A stretch of 64,000 nt of DNA from the NCBI RefSeq assembly GCF_958979055.1, contig NC_084894.1, positions 26,607,616 through 26,671,615 on the forward strand, in the 5' to 3' direction. The stretch comes from Alnus glutinosa (taxonomy: Eukaryota; Streptophyta; Magnoliopsida; Fagales; Betulaceae). Under the pieces are notes generated by a model. That model made no database searches and was not told where the DNA came from. It saw nothing but the letters and a program-made list of their open reading frames with translations. How positions within the stretch are numbered: the stretch's first letter is position 1; every line of letters begins with the position of its first letter. A program made the position numbers and the translations under genes. Shown piece after piece: positions 12,710-23,389 of this stretch.

Positions 12710-13607
12710 TGTTGGTACAGTTTCCGGTATGGTGACGTGTCTCTAATTGATTCGCTACTTCCTACAAACCTTGATTCCTGTAAAACAACAAACAACTAGT
12801 CGGGGGTGCCGACTACGCCCACTCCGATGCCTAAGTCAGATCTAAATCGATTTTCTGTAGAATATCTGTAATCTCAAAAGCACAGAGAATGCATGTGTTT
12901 CATACCTGGTGCGATGGTCTTATTTATAGGCCGGTAGTTATAATCTTATTAGAATCCTTGAAGCCCAGTTGGATTAGGAGTTTGAGTCCTAGTCTGGTTG
13001 AACCCTGACCTTATCTTCAGGGAATTCGAATGAGGCTGCAGAGTTCAAATTGAATTGCATTCGTACCTTTTTAGTCTTAATTCCGTGTCATTATCTTCTT
13101 TATCCCACTAATTATGGAATAGAGGCCTATCCCTGATTTTCTGGGATACTGGCCTTATCACATTCTAATACAATTGCGGCGCACTTCGAGCAACCCCCGA
13201 GGTGATAATATCTGAGACATGTTCGCTCCGAAAAGACTGGGAGATCTCGGAGTATTGCCGCACCATGACAGGGTTGTGGAAGATCCAAGATGTTATTATA
13301 CCGAAATGATATTATCCGAGGTGTTATCACTCCGAGGCAATTTTCTATATTGGATTGTAATTCAAATTTTGTGTATGATCTTGTAGTTTCTGTCAAATCT
13401 CCGAGGCATAAATATCCGAGACATGTTCGCTCCAATTGTACTTGGAGGTCTCGGTATATTTCTTGCCGTAACTGGGTTCTATAAGACCGATGCGTCATTA
13501 TACCTAAACAACATTTTCTACTGTTCTTAACAAATCTCCGAGACATAACACCGAGATGTTTCAAGATCAGGATCCACGTGTCTTCGGGATTAATTTTATC
13601 CCCAACA
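12710..13607 (-). repeat. 5' LTR of the Tat-clade element
   Basis: 898 bp, same length as the 3' LTR with no indels noticed. Most differences between the two are C/T or G/A transitions, as expected for methylated, ageing plant repeats. Confidence 0.93.
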
Positions 13608-13790
13608 GTATTTAATTTTTTTTTTTTAAGATTTTAATTATTTTATCTTATGTTTTTGAATAAAATCTTTAAAAAATATTATTTTAATTTGATGTATCAA
13701 AAATGCAGACGCTGCACTAACAGATGTCGCTTTATTAGACGGAAAATACACGGAATGGCTTATTTCAATTCCGTGACCGACAAACCTAAT

Positions 13791-13930
13791 CAGAGACGGA
13801 AATAGCATTTGAGATTTAAGGGGGCAAAATTGAAAAAAAAAAAAATAGGAATAAAATTTTAATTTTAATTTTTTTTTTTAGGAAAAACATGATGACTTAG
13901 GGGGCAAGCTCCAATGTAGCTCCACCCCTG
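13791..13930. mobile_element. hAT-type MITE, copy 1
   Basis: 140 bp with hAT-like ends CAGAGACGGAAATAG and CTCCACCCCTG, flanked by near-perfect 8 bp duplications AACCTAAT and AACCTAAG. The orthologous insertion is present at 24120-24292 and 34836-34975, so it predates the module duplication. Confidence 0.75.
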
Positions 13931-14454
13931 AACCTAAGAAAAGTCCAGAAAAGACTTAACAGAGAGATCACCTAAGACGCGTTTACTCTTGAATTTATCA
14001 TATATTTACTCTAAATTTAAATAGAAATGATGATTAGAAAGTTATTGCAATCTTGGTTACTCAATTGTTCAAGAAAGAGATGTATTTCCAATTTGCACAA
14101 TGGGTACTGAAGCATGCCAAATTAGTTTGAAATTCTTTTGATCGATGAAAATTTGTATTAAATTTTGGATTCTAAAGCAATCTGGAGGAATTTTCTTTGT
14201 ACTTTAATTTTATCATATGTCATCTAAAATTCAAAAGAAAAGAAGAGGACAAAAGCAAATTAAAAACTGCATGAAAAAGCATTAGAATTCATGGCATAAT
14301 ATCCATTTGCAAAGCTTTTGAGATCGACCGCAACAATTCGCAGGTTCGGTAAGAGCTGCTTTCCAGCTCTGCACCCTCTTTATATTAGTAGTTTGAAAAC
14401 GCTCTTCATGCCTAACAAATGTTTCCTCTTTATTTTCAGATAATATTACAAAAT

Positions 14455-14790
14455 CAATCCATGTAGTTTACCTGATTGGCAATTAGTTTTCTGTAGTATT
14501 AAAATGGAGTCAAAGGTTCTCGAGATGTGCCAAAAAATAATTAATTTACTCCCTACAGCCAAATTCCGTCCACTGAATTAACAAGTTCTGATAGTGTGAT
14601 ACATCAAAGCCAATAAAATAATGTCACGTGTCCCATTTAAGTCATTGTCACACAAACAAAATTTGTTTAATTTGTGGACAGAATTTGACTGTACAGAGTA
14701 ATTTTTTTTTTTTTTTTTTTGCATAGCTCAAGGACCTTTGAGTTCATTTTGAGTTAATTGCAAATCAGGTAAAACACAAGGACTAATTCA
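14455..14790. mobile_element. Small element with inverted ends (MULE-like candidate)
   Basis: Left end reads CCATGTAGTTTACCTGATT; the right end, reversed, reads CCTTGTGTTTTACCTGATT, making terminal inverted repeats of about 30 bp. No coding sequence. A full copy lies at about 35490-35845; unit 2 keeps only its right part (about 24775-24960). Confidence 0.5.
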
Positions 14791-14815
14791 GCATTTTCCT
14801 TTTCCTATTATCTAA

Positions 14816-15003
14816 AGAGAAATGATACTTTTCACGTCAATTTATTACATCCATTTCACACTGCGTCTTTTAAGTAACTTTTCTTTTGTTTTTTTGCTTT
14901 TTTATTTTAAAATTGTTGACTTGAAAAATCACTTAAAACATGTCATGTCAGCGGCAAAAATGAATGTGATAAATAGGTGTGAAAATGAACATTACTCTTC
15001 TCT
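14816..15003. mobile_element. Stem-loop MITE, copy 1
   Basis: Arms beginning AGAGAAATGATACTTTTCAC and, reversed, AGAGAAGAGTAATGTTCATT fold back over about 50 bases. Same-position copies lie at about 24984-25205 and 35867-36080. A related family occurs at 50092-50430. Confidence 0.6.
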
Positions 15004-15347
15004 AAAATATTGTACATATGTGGCTGTTCGTTAAAGATTTTGTCCAAAGTTTTTTGTTTTCTGTTTGTAAAACAAGAACATCACTTTCTCAAACTTAAAA
15101 ACATGTTAACAAACAGTCATTGTGTCGATCGTCAGTTCACATCATGCTGCAGTTGTTGCGCGAAGTTAGTATGTTACGTTAGATGCAAAGGATTAGAGTA
15201 ATGGGGAAGATGTAAGATGGCATTAGATATATATATAGTTCTTAACCCAAATACAAATACAAAGTTGAGATCTTATTCCAACTATTTAATCATCATATAT
15301 ATATAAACTATATCTATCAGAAGAAGAAACTACGTCCATGCTGGAGC

Positions 15348-15818
15348 TTATTCAAGCGGCAAGAGATTAGCATGAACAGTTGGAATCAAAAGCAGATCTT
15401 CCTTTCTTCCAACTGTAGCTCCGGCTATATCAGTCATGTCCAGATCTTGATACTTCATTCCATTGGGAAGAGTCCAATCAAAATGGTATAAAAGCAGAGC
15501 AATTGCGTACTCAACAATGACAAGGCCAAATGTATAGCCTGGGCATACCCTCCTTCCAGATCCAGATGGGAGATACTGGAAATTAGTCCCCTTATAGTCA
15601 AGAGAGCTATCAATTAGGAATCTCTCTGGAATAAAGCTCTCAGGCTCAGTCCAATATTTTGGGTCTCTTGCAATTGCCCACGCATTAACAATTACTTTAG
15701 TTTTTGCAGGAATTTCATACCCATTGATTTCACACCTCTCTTTAGATTCTCTTGGAAGTAACAGAGCAGACGGAGGGTGTGCTCGCAGGGTCTCCTTCAC
15801 AAGTAACTTCAAATATTT
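15348..15818 (-). pseudogene. Cytochrome P450 remnant, gene B (C-terminal part of exon 2)
   Basis: Keeps the last ~156 residues of a type 2 gene, from [12 protein letters not shown] (K-helix ExxR) to the stop codon. Exon 1, the intron and the front of exon 2, including the I-helix, are gone: sequence just upstream of KYLK is unrelated AT-rich DNA, and from about 15990 it matches the region far upstream of gene D (29325 onward). So one deletion removed about 3.3 kb relative to unit 2. The haem loop reads [11 protein letters not shown] where the intact copies have PFGAGRR, losing the conserved Phe while keeping the Cys. The remaining frame is open but there is no start codon or anchor. A relaxed, non-functional copy. 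Confidence 0.88.
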
Positions 15819-16041
15819 CAAATTATTATCAAATTTTTATTTTAAAAATCACATCAACATTTATGATGAACTTTTTCTCTTTGTAATTTTCTTTGTACGG
15901 ACGGACCTTAGCATTTATCGTTAAACATGTATAGTCTCAACATTTTGTCATGTTCGGTCGAAGATTCAACGCACAAGGTGGTCCACACGGAATTTTGCTT
16001 TGGGTCTGTAGAATTTCATGTTCAATATACATCACTATTTT

Positions 16042-16696
16042 TTTTTTTTTTAAAAAAAAGAAAAGATCAATTTTCATTTATCAAGAGAAGGGTACAAATT
16101 CAGCCACAATAAAGGTGTACATAAGAACCACCATAGAGGTGTACATAAGCCACCACCGTAAAGGTGTATACTCAAGCTGAACCAAACAACCGACTCAGAC
16201 TATTACAGACAGAATGCTACAAATAAAACTTAGCCAACCAAAACGATGCCTCTGTGGTGACATAAAAACTGCTAGAGAACAGGGAGTTGGTCACACATTT
16301 TAGCCTAAAAGCAAAGACCAAGTTAATAAGCACAAAGCAAATTATCTACACAAACACACAATTACAGAAAAAACCCAAGACAGAAGCTGCCTTCTAGGAG
16401 TGGCCGCCGGAGGCGGCGCGTGGGGCACACGCGCCACCGCAAGAAGACCCCCCACAGCGAACATCCACCAAAAACCTCGGATCTCCGCCATACACGGCAA
16501 AAACAAGCGGTTCGTGGTCATCACTCGCAACACAGAACACAAACCACCCAAACGCGTGATGACCACGCGCCAACCACAGGGACTACGCATGGCCGTGGAA
16601 AGGGAGGAGGAGGGGAAAACATAATCGGGGAAGGGGGAGGGGGCTAGGGTTTCGGTGAGGGGTTCCTACCTCCGCACCAACCCCTTCTTTTTTTTT
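16042..16696 (-). mobile_element. Short LINE-like retroposon
   Basis: 655 bp between 13 bp target duplications ACATCACTATTTT (16029-16041 and 16697-16709); the unit 2/3 spacer (29370) shows the empty site. On the minus strand it starts with a GC-rich leader and ends with GATAAATGAAAATTGATC and a poly-A tail, like a plant L1-type 3' end. Near that end a motif like AAAGGTGTACATAAG recurs three times (about 16110-16170). No reverse transcriptase is present, so it is an internally deleted or non-autonomous copy. Confidence 0.75.
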
Positions 16697-16840
16697 ACAT
16701 CACTATTTTCTCTTCGAAAATGAGTCATTAGCAGTCCATTCAGAAAAGGGCATCACTATAGTTAGAATGTAAGTATATGTGAGACTAATTCATGATCCAT
16801 GATAGAAGCGTGTACAAGATGTTCAACACATGCAACAGGA

Positions 16841-16957
16841 CTTCAACTTTGGGCCATGTTTTTTGGTCTACGAAATCTACCTCATTTTGATGATAGAATA
16901 ATGCTATATAATAGACTCTTTGTCCAATTAGCATTCTATTATATGACATGATATTAT

Positions 16958-17000
<43 letters not shown>

Positions 17001-17450
17001 AAGATGAATTGGCACGTTCACTTAATATAATAAGACGAGAATTAACAAGCCTTCAACTTTGGGCCATGTTTTTTGGTCTACGTAATCTATCTCATTTTGA
17101 TGATAGAATAATGCTATATAATAGACTCTTTGTCCAATTAGCATTCTATTATATGACATGATATTATTAATTTTTTTTTTTTTTTTTTTTTTCTAATAAA
17201 GATGAATTGGCACGGTCACTTAATATAATAAGACGAGAATTAACAAGCCTTCAACTTTGGGCCATGTTTTTTGGTCTACGTAATCTATCTCATTTTGATC
17301 ATAGAATAATGCTATATAATTCACTTTTGTCCTACTAGCATTCTATTATACTGACATGATATTATTGATTTTTCTTTTTTCCTTTTTAAAGAAAGATGAA
17401 TTGACACTGCCGCATAATATAATAAGATGATAATAAGAAGAAAATCTACT
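16841..17450. repeat. Tandem repeat, three copies of about 200 bp
   Basis: Units start at 16841, 17051 and 17249 with CTTCAACTTTGGGCCATGTT and run through a poly-T tract to AATATAATAAGA. The matching place in the next unit (29511-29900) has two copies, so copy number changed after duplication. Confidence 0.85.
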
Positions 17451-17508
17451 GTTTAATGCTACTATTTTACCATCACTTTATTCTATGAGCAACCTTACGA
17501 GTAAGGCA

Positions 17509-17991
17509 TGTAATATATTATTCCTTTTTGGTTGTGGCCTTTATATCACATTTACGGTATTTACTATGTTTATTATTTTTTTAATAAACATATACGGCAT
17601 TATGGATATTTCCATTAATTTAGATTACCGTAAATATGGAATCGGTATTATGGTTATTTCTATTAATTTAGATTACCGTAAATATGGAATCGGTTAATTG
17701 ATTTTAAAATCAATTAACGATATTGTTTCCTTGATGGAAGGAAACAAATACGGTGTTTACCATTTTGAGGGTCCCTAACCTAGCCTATAAATAGAGCGCC
17801 TGTGTACACCATCAGTACAGCCATCAAGCAATAGGCATAGGTTAGAAGATCCCTCAAATAATCTTTTTCTTGTTCTTCAGATGGATCGTGGAAAAGCTTG
17901 AGCAAATATGGCTAGAGGTAAGCCTGAATCCTGCCTTATTCGTTTTCCGCTGCGCATGTTAGATTAAATAATTTGTTGATTATTTCTAACA
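17509..17991. mobile_element. Solo LTR
   Basis: 483 bp starting TGTAATATAT and ending TTTCTAACA, flanked by the 5 bp duplication AGGCA (17504-17508 and 17992-17996). The duplicated spacer at about 29963 has the empty site. It contains a TATA-like CCTATAAATAG (plus strand) and a direct duplication of about 45 bp (about 17600-17695). No internal coding region, so it fits an LTR-LTR recombination remnant or a very small element. Family not assigned. Confidence 0.8.
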
Positions 17992-18862
17992 AGGCAATCT
18001 CGTTTCTGACATGACTTTTTTAACCGTTATATATTCTTCTTGTACTGAATTGAGCAACTGTCACAAAAAGAAAAAGAAAATGCTAGGCTTAAACGCACTC
18101 CCCACTTCCATTTATTTACACCACTTTCATTTATTTACAACCAGATCTGGCATAGTGACATGGCATTTCCTATTAGATTTTTGCATAAAAAAAAAAAAAA
18201 AAAAAAAAAAATCTCGGTGTCACTAAGGCCCCAATTTGGCAACCTCTTCCCTCCCCCCCCCCACCCTTTTTTTTTTGGTTAAATACGTTTTTAGTAGTTG
18301 AGTTTTAAAAACTTTATTTTTTAGTATCTGAGTTTCAATTCACATCACAGATGGTACCTCCGTTTTGAGAAAAGATCAAATTAGTACATCAATCAAGTTT
18401 TCTATCCAAAAACTAACGGCCTGCCACGTCACTGTCACTTAACACCATTAAGAACATGACACCGGTCCCTTGCAACACGTTAACACTCACATAATTGCAA
18501 AATCACTCACATCTTTAAAAATTAATTAAAAATAATAAATTTAAAAAAATGAAAAAAAAGAAGAAGAAGAAGAAGAAGAAGAAGAAGAGGCCTTAAGCTT
18601 CCCTCCCCTTCGTTTTCTGCCATCCTTTCCCCCTCCTCACAACCACCCAACCACCCCCTACCTCATACCTAAATAAGTCTAAGAATTTTCTCTCAAACCA
18701 CCAAGTCGGCTATGCATCGAGTCCACCCCCACAGAGTTGGCTTTGCACCAGATTTATCTCTCTCATTTCCTGCTTTCATATCGCTTCCCTCCAACTAGCA
18801 GGCTTGTTTTGGCCTATCCCCCTTCATCCACCATGTATTTGGAGTTTGGATTTGGTTCTTTG

Positions 18863-19069
18863 CAGGGACGGAGCCAGAAGTTCTTATGGGCAGGGGCCGG
18901 TGGTAAAAAAAAATTATTGGTAGGGGCCAATAGGCTAAATTTTTAGTTTTTTAGCTTATATATTTTTTTTTTTTTGAGATTTTTTTTTTTAAACTAAGAA
19001 ATTTTTTTTTTCAAGGAAATTGGGGGGGGCCATGGCCCCTGCCAGCCCCCCCCCCTCCCTCCGTCTCTG
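18863..19069. mobile_element. hAT-type MITE nested in the fold-back element
   Basis: 207 bp with ends CAGGGACGGAGCCAG and (reversed) CAGAGACGGAGGGAG, flanked by the perfect 8 bp duplication GTTCTTTG (18855-18862 and 19070-19077). The duplicated sequence near 30825 is uninterrupted, so this hAT arrived after unit duplication. Confidence 0.85.
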
Positions 19070-19721
19070 GTTCTTTGGATTTAGATATACTCACTGCCAT
19101 CCTCTCTCTCAAGACATGCTCATCAGTTATGGGTTAGCAAGAGTCTCTGAAGTTTGCCGGTGGTTTTTTTATCTCCTTCGTTGCCTAGAAGGTGGCGCGT
19201 GCTCCTCACACTCCAGCAAGCACATGGACTCAACTGGCGCGTGGAGCTTTCGACAACACCCTCCTCCACTTTCCGCACCAACCCCCGGTAGTTCCGAACG
19301 ATTCCGCTGTTTCCTACAACTGAGAGGCAATTCCTGGGCGGCGCGTGGTTCTCATGCACCTCCCAGGAAGGCTCCCACTATTCCCACCTTGCTAGACTTG
19401 CTGCTGCTGTTTTTGTGTTTATTTGTTTGTATTATTGGCTTTATTTGTTGTATCTCTCTTCCCCTGTTTATCCCTATCTTTGTGTTTGGATCCTTGTAAT
19501 TCAATACACTTGTCAAATCACCTTCAATGGTGACCTCGGTTTTGTGGCATCCGTGCCTCGAGCCAAATGGCCTGCATTTTCGGAAGTATTACCCCCGTGT
19601 ACTTACGTTCATAGTTTAAATTTTGGATTTCCCATGTCCTACTGTGTTTGTGCTTTTTATTTTTTTTCTTGTAATTGGTTTCTGTTGTCTCTAACAAGAA
19701 AATAAATAACATAAAAATTGA

Positions 19722-19938
19722 AGGGTTTTGACCCTTAGGGGTGGCCGAACCACTCCTTGCAAGTCCGGGGGTGGCTAAACCACCCTCGTGGCCCATAGAG
19801 GTGGTTTGGCCACTCCCAAGGGCCAAATGCTCTAAAAAAATTTAAAGGGTTTGCCTATGAGGGTGGTCTAGGGGTGGCCGAACCACTCCCGTGGCCCTTG
19901 GGGGTCATTCGGCCACCTCCAAGGGCCAAAACTCTTCA
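19722..19938. repeat. Inverted repeat with GGTGGCCGAACCAC motifs
   Basis: Begins GAAGGGTTTTGACCCTTAGG and ends, reversed, GAAGAGTTTTGGCCCTTGGA. The interior repeats GGGGTGGCCGAACCACTCC and its complement several times, so it folds strongly. No coding sequence; a further small element inside the fold-back element. Confidence 0.65.
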
Positions 19939-20824
19939 ATTTTTTATTTTTAAAAAATTTTATTATTTTTAATTAATTTTTAAAAATGTGGGTGATTTGA
20001 CAATTATGTGGGTGCTGACGTGTTGTAAGGGACAAGTGTCGTGTTCTTAGTGATGATAAGTGGCAGTAACATGACGAACTGAAACTCAAGTACTAAAAAC
20101 GTATTTAACCATTTTTTTTCACTTATCTCAAAAAAATATCAACTTTAAAATATTTTAACCTTTTACATCACATCAACAATTATTTATTATTATTTAAATA
20201 AAAAAATTTATTACAATACAATTTTTCTTTTTTTTTACATTTCTATATAAATTATCTTTACTTTATATCATATTAATTACTTTTTATTATTTTTTTTTAA
20301 AAAAAAAAAATAATCCCCACATATTTGAAGGGGAGGGAATGCCAAACCGGCCTAAGTTATGGGAGCGACATGATGAAGGGAAAAGACAACACTGTTTTTT
20401 TCAGTTGAAAGAAAAAAAAAAGAAGCTAATCTTCTCTCACTTTCTCTCTACCATCTCTCTTCTTTGTTCCAAATCTACCATGATTGGTTTTTTTTTTTTT
20501 TTTTTTTTCTTCTGAAAAAGTGCTATTTTTAATGTTCAACCAAAGCATGAAAAAAAAAAGGGAGCTTTTCTGGGGGCTTCGAAAAAGATATGAAGAACTA
20601 GGTTTGGAAAAGCCCTGTTTTTAACGTTCAACCAAAGCACGAAAAAAAAAAAAAACCAAAACAAAAGCAGAGATTGAGAGATGCTGCGAAAGATGTAACA
20701 TGGCCGTCATGGCCTTAGATATATAGTTCTTAACCCAATACAGATACAAAGTTGAGATCTTATTCCAACTAGTTAATCTTCATATATATATAAACTATAT
20801 CTATCAGAAGACTCATGCTGGAGC

Positions 20825-22442
20825 TTATTCAACCGGCAAGGGATTATCATGAAGTGTTGGAATCAAGAACAGATCTTCCTTTTTTCCAACTGTAGCGCCG
20901 ACAGTCTCAGTCATGTCCAGATCTTGAGGCTTCATTCCATCGGGAAGAGTCCAATCAAAATGGTACAAAAGCAGAGCAATTGTGTACTCAACAATGAAAA
21001 GGCCAAATGTTATGCCTGGGCATATCCTCCTTCCAGCTCCAAATGGGAGATAATTGAAACTAGTCCCCTGATAGTCAAGAGAGCTCTCAAGGAATCTCTC
21101 TGGCATAAATCTCTCTGGTTCAGTCCAATATTTTGGATCTCTTGAAATCGCCCATGCATTAACAATGACTTTAGCTTTTGCAGGAATTTCATACCCATCA
21201 ATTTCACACCTCTCTCTAGATTCTCTAGGAAGTAAAGTAGCAGCCGGAGGGCGTGCTCGCAGAGTCTCCTTCACAAGTAACTTCAAATATTTCATTTCAT
21301 TAATGGCTGTTTCGTCAACTCTCCCTTTTCTATCAAACACTTCCCTCACCTCAGCTTGTGCCTTCTTCATCACTTCTGGATTTCTAATCATTTCTGACAT
21401 TGCCCAAATTATGGTTATGGATGATGTCTCACTCCCAGCAGAAAAAATGTCCTGAGATGGAAACAAGTTTGAGTTAATTAAGCAGTTATAACCAAAGCAT
21501 GATATCTATCAGATCGAAGAAGGTGAATATAATTACCAGGATTACAGCCTTGATGTTGTCGTTAGTTAAGGAAAACTCACTGTCAGTACCGATCGCGTCC
21601 TCGTGAAATTTTAGGAGAACATCTACCAAATCTTCTTCTGTTGCAGCCTCTCCTCCTGAAGCTTTTGCCTTATGCTCGCTGATGATTTTTTCCATAATCC
21701 TATCAGTTTCCTTGTGCATTTTCTCAAGTGTAGGCCTCACCCCACTGATCACATGAAGCAGTTTAATAGAAGGAAAGAAATCTGCCATATTGAAACCTGA
21801 TGCGAACGCGATAACATCCTTCACAATTTGTATGAATAGTTCTTGGTCTTGGCATTTCTTACCAAAGGCCGCCCTTGAAGTAATCCCATACACTGTTGAA
21901 AACACTTTGCTGGAAAGATTGACAGGAGATCCAGCTTGTGAAGCAATCCATTTGATGAAATTTGATAGCTCTTCTTCTCGAAGTGCTCGGTAAGATTCAA
22001 CACGTTTTTGACTCAAAAGCTCTAGAGCACAAATTTTTCGTAGCTTTCTCCAGTAATTGCCCACGGGTGCAAACCCAATGCTTGTACAATCGTACGACAA
22101 GATCTTTGAGGAAAGAACACTGGGTCTTGACGCGAAGTTTGCGTCATGGGTTTTCATCACCTCTTTCGCGTACTCAGCAGAAGAAACCACAAGAGTGGAA
22201 ACTTCTCCAAGGCGAAGCAGCATCAACGGTCCATGTTTCTTGGACAGCTCTCCCAAGGCACGATGAGGTGGACACCCTGCAGAAAAGTTGTGCATGTTTC
22301 CAAAGATGGGTAGCTGCCATGGCCCTGGGGGTAGACTTAAAGTGCGGTGGGTTTTGAATCTCTTCCCTAATTTTTTCAGTACCATTAACATAAACAGCAA
22401 GAAGGAGAGAAGGATTGGGAATGATAAGACTTGGAGCTCCAT
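20825..22442 (-). CDS. Cytochrome P450, CYP71 family, gene C (type 1)
   Basis: Predicted ER-anchored monooxygenase of 510 aa, the usual CYP71 length. Exon 1 is 21537-22442, exon 2 is 20825-21451, with a phase 0 GT-AG intron of 85 bp at the usual A-type P450 position. Seen: membrane anchor (residues 5-22), PPGP hinge (38-41), I-helix AGSETSS (307-313), K-helix ETLR (364-367), FMPERF, and haem loop [11 protein letters not shown] with Cys446. All catalytic landmarks are intact. Resembles CYP71D/CYP71BE-type enzymes, which in other plants oxidise terpenoids or lignans, but substrate is not predictable from this. Start chosen because all copies align at MELQ. Closest relatives here are A and E. 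Proteins C and E differ at roughly 3-4% of residues by eye. Confidence 0.93.
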
Positions 22443-22539
22443 AAAGAAGAAATCTCTATAGAAAAAAACACAACCTCTCTCTCTCTCTCTCTCTCTCTTA
22501 CTTCTCTCGTCTTGCTTGGAATGTCATGCAGTGCATGCG

Positions 22540-22548
22540 TATTTATAG
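22540..22548 (-). promoter_or_regulatory. TATA box of P450 gene C
   Basis: CTATAAATA on the minus strand about 100 bases upstream of the start codon. A CT run lies between it and the ATG, in the presumed 5' UTR. Confidence 0.6.
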
Positions 22549-23389
22549 CAAAAAGTCTATAGGGGGAAGACATTAACAATGTGTCGTAGATCGTTAGTTA
22601 GATGTACAAACTTTTATTCTTATCATAAAATGAATCTTTATCAAGATTAGAGGGATAAGACCATTAAATATAGGTCCCTCTATCCCTATTGATAGTTTCT
22701 GTACCATATTATTAGCGGCTCACCAGGGTGAATATTTGATGTTTCCAAATATATATAGGGATAAGACCACACACCAAAAAAAAATAAAAAAAAAAAAATA
22801 AAAAAAATAAAAAAATAATAAAATAATAATAAAAAAAAAATATCATGCCAGCATAAAAAAATTCTAAAAAAACACTAGAAGAAGTTATTATATTTTTCTA
22901 ATTAAAAACTTCATACATCAACATGACGTTAAGAACACTTTTTCAACTCTTATGCAATATGGGTAACATTTTTTTCAAACAAAAAATAAAAAGTAGTTTT
23001 TTCAAAACACGTTAATAAACGTGGGTCCTATAGTTGAATAAGACCCTAAATAATAGAAGTACAATTAAGGGTCTTTCATAAAAGTAAAAATAACGTTTGA
23101 CGCTGTAACTATAGTAAAAATATTAGTCAATATCTGTTGTTAAGGCCCAATTATGATTAAAAATAAATTATTGCCAGTTGAAATATGAAAAGAATTCAAT
23201 TTCGACTTTAGAGGATAAAACGAAGGAGAGAAGGGCTATTTTAGATTCTCAGTTGACGTGTTGAATTCATTATTATTACTTTTTTTAATTAAGATTGATC
23301 TAAGGGTAAATTAAACATGTCATGCCAGTATGCATAAAGAAATAGAGAATATAAAATAATATTTCTTTCTTAAGGGTCAAAGCTAGAAT
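22549..23389. other. Upstream spacer of gene C, no gene
   Basis: AT-rich sequence aligned with 370-1228 and 33396-34080. Includes A-rich tracts at 22775-22840. Nothing coding recognised. Confidence 0.55.

Larger units (their letters stand above)
1829..13607 (-). mobile_element. Ty3/Gypsy LTR retrotransposon, Tat clade, nearly full length
   Basis: An 11,779 bp element read on the minus strand, with two 898 bp LTRs (1829-2726 and 12710-13607) starting TG and ending CA, flanked by the 5 bp target duplication GTATT (1824-1828 and 13608-13612). Parts in transcription order: 5' LTR, primer site, gag, protease, reverse transcriptase, two RNase H domains, integrase, a tandem-repeat region, an opposite-strand ORF region, polypurine tract, 3' LTR. 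The second RNase H and the antisense ORF are hallmarks of the Tat/Retand/Grande group. The LTRs differ at roughly 35 of 898 sites by eye (about 4%), which suggests an insertion of the order of one to a few million years. The coding part is broken in about five places, so it is a fossil. It sits only in unit 1, so it arrived after the module was duplicated. Confidence 0.95.
13613..15347. other. Spacer downstream of P450 remnant B, MITE-rich, no gene
   Basis: Continues the spacer interrupted by the LTR element; aligns with 23960-25550 (unit 2) and 34660-36365 (unit 3). It holds a hAT MITE, a TIR element and a stem-loop MITE, listed separately. No coding sequence recognised. Confidence 0.6.
18277..20110. 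mobile_element. Fold-back TIR element inserted in the MITE
   Basis: About 1.83 kb with ends GGTTAAATACGTTTTTAGTA in inverted orientation; the arms are about 150-270 bp, the right arm lacking about 100 bases present in the left. The interior is CT-rich and partly GC-rich, with a stretch (19140-19510) that looks like captured non-element sequence. No transposase recognised. Long arms suggest a MULE or fold-back type; the T-rich flanks hide any target duplication. A copy truncated on the right lies at 30183-30930. Confidence 0.65.
18227..20352. mobile_element. Tourist-like (PIF/Harbinger) MITE split by a nested insertion
   Basis: Ends are GGCCCCAATTTGGCAACC and, reversed, GGCCGGTTTGGCATTCCC, flanked by TAA target duplications (18224-18226 and 20353-20355). 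Without the inserted fold-back element (18277-20110) it would be about 290 bp. A second family member in the opposite orientation, uninterrupted, lies at 31054-31305 and shares the inner sequence around CACTTATC and AACTTTAAAA. Confidence 0.7.

Noticed and set aside
16400-16647. Arg/Pro-rich open frames at 16342-16647
   Set aside because: They fall in the GC-rich leader of the LINE-like retroposon and show no domain.
20849-22357. Plus-strand open frames opposite the P450 exons
   Set aside because: They mirror the coding strand of genes C to F, recur in every copy, and have no family resemblance.
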